From NCBI GenBank assembly GCA_910574715.1, contig CAJTCH010000030.1:1-61780 (forward strand): 61,780 nt of DNA, given 5' to 3'. Below the pieces are notes generated by a model, which worked only from the letters and a program-made list of their open reading frames with translations, was not told the DNA's origin and made no database searches. The position numbers were made by a program, and so were the translations under genes. This DNA comes from Lachnospiraceae bacterium. GTDB lineage: Bacteria; Bacillota; Clostridia; Lachnospirales; Lachnospiraceae. Of this stretch, positions 60,874 to 61,780 are shown in pieces; the first letter of the stretch is position 1; the number at the start of each line of letters is the position of its first letter.

Positions 60874-61345
60874 TCATCCTATTTGCATGCGCCGGTATGT
60901 TTGATACAGGACAGGCAGGATCACGATCGTCAGAATCGTGTATAAAATGAGTATGACCGGCAGTTCTCCGGTGATCCTTCCTCCCACCGAATACAGATTA
61001 AAATAATTAAGCGCTTCCCCTGCCTGCAGCAATTGATCAGGCAGCTATGATAAAAAGATACTTCTGCAGATTCGTGATATTATAAAAACATTTCCACGAA
61101 ATCCAGCTTGACTGAATCGGAAGGTTCCATCCGTCCGCACCCAGATACAGAAGCACAATTCCTGTATATATTATGAAAACCGCCGAATACACCGCAGTCA
61201 CAACACAAAATCCAGCCTTGATCTTGGATGTTACCGCCTTATTCCTGCCATAGAAACTCGAAAATAAGACGGCGTCCGATCTCCATGCAAATTCATTGGA
61301 AAAAATTCCAGCCACAAGATAGCCCAGGATCAACATGGTAAGCAT
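60874..61345 (-). pseudogene. Decayed ABC transporter permease
   Basis: A 102-aa frame (LILGYLVAGIFSNEFAWRSD ... LQKYLFIIAA, stop at 61037) continues in a second frame (LPDQLLQAGEALNYFNLYSV, then GGRITGELPVILILYTILTI) to TGA at 60874-60876. The two together read as the C-terminal half of an ABC-2 permease, broken by a frameshift near 61037-61045. The N-terminal helices are missing. Confidence 0.7.
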
Positions 61346-61451
61346 TACTATTCTTTTTCTTCATCGGTAAATTGATCCTTCGCTTCTCCTTCCAGTCATT
61401 CCCGCAGAAGCCTTGTTCTGTTTCTGTAAAAATCCGCGGCGTCTTCTTCGG

Positions 61452-61622
61452 TCAAAGAATCTGCCCCGACGGCTTCAATAAGGTGCACAGCATACGCATA
61501 AGCGTGGTCTTCCCCGCCCCGTTGACTCCTAACAGTCCATAGACACCCGTGCTCATCGTATAAGATATATTCCTCACGGCAGTTATATCTTTAAATTCTT
61601 TTGTCAAATTAGTTAACTTCAA
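61452..61622 (-). pseudogene. Decayed ABC transporter ATPase, N-terminal fragment
   Basis: From a TTG at 61622 the frame reads LKLTNLTKEFKDITAVRNIS, then GLLGVNGAGKTTLMRMLCTL (intact Walker A), and stops at 61452. Signature and Walker B regions are absent. A following short frame (TEEDAADFYRNRTRLLRE) may be its rearranged end. Partner of the decayed permease. The remaining 61623-61780 holds nothing I can support. Confidence 0.65.
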
Positions 61623-61780
61623 CCTGAATCCGTGAACCTAACCTAAAAATAAAATGAAATCGGTAAATTAAGAAATATGAGGCACTCTTTGTACCAATTT
61701 CATGCCAATAAAATATTGTTTTCGATAATCATACACTTTGAATCAAACTACTATCCAGCCACTTAGGTAAAATTTCTCTA

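Overview
The window looks like chromosomal DNA of a gut Lachnospiraceae-type clostridium. This is inferred from the Tn1549-like conjugative backbone, GH127 and GH42 glycosidases, clostridial helix-turn-helix proteins, strong GGAGG ribosome-binding sites and Firmicute-style two-component/ABC modules. No rRNA and no intact tRNA is present, so the genus is not fixed. About half of the window (1 to roughly 28.7 kb) is a stack of mobile elements; the rest is ordinary chromosome with a few scars.

Layout of the mobile half, mostly coded on the minus strand. (1) At 1-8304 is one side of a Tn7-like transposon: tnsA-tnsB-tnsC-tniQ/tnsD read leftward from a transposon end carrying three near-identical TnsB-type sites. 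Next comes a cargo operon (XRE regulator, deoxyribosyltransferase-like protein, FAD protein), then the tail of an AT-hook protein at the window edge. The transposon interrupts a small gene of (2) a Tn1549-like ICE. Its visible genes run from parB (28.4 kb) through ardA, pcfB and virD4 to maff2, trbL, virB4 and a C40 peptidase at 8.3 kb. (3) A 12.2-kb integrative mobilizable element (10888-23103) has split maff2. It carries a large serine recombinase, TnpW, DnaC-like and replication proteins, a Cys-rich VLP protein, a MOBP relaxase and MobC, regulators, and a two-component/ABC peptide-resistance cassette. (4) A 338-bp fold-back element lies exactly where most of trbL, all of prgI and most of virB4 are missing. 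With the frameshifted C40 peptidase, this makes the ICE very probably unable to conjugate.

Chromosomal half. From 28.7 to 46.2 kb: a GNAT acetyltransferase, a CD3324-type regulator, GH127 beta-L-arabinofuranosidase, a cytidylate-kinase-like protein, a Na+/H+ antiporter-like protein, a PLP aminotransferase, an AAA/DUF4143 ATPase with a triple 33-bp-phased repeat upstream, GH42 beta-galactosidase, a DUF819 membrane protein, an M42 peptidase, an ECF sigma/anti-sigma-like/zinc-ribbon operon and an orphan flagellin with a sigma-28-like promoter. From 46.3 to 49.8 kb is a small island: a tRNA-Lys 3' fragment (probable attachment scar), a DUF4258/MqsA-type toxin-antitoxin pair, two Uma2 copies (the second truncated) and an IS1634-family insertion sequence.

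From 49.8 to 56 kb, a hemerythrin-CheX-like-receiver protein, a response regulator and a histidine kinase form one operon. It sits directly upstream of a 50-aa membrane protein plus an ABC exporter, separated by four phased TTCAC boxes that look like the regulator's binding sites. Lipase, signal peptidase I, dCMP deaminase, PfkB kinase, S66 peptidase and a decayed ABC transporter complete the window.
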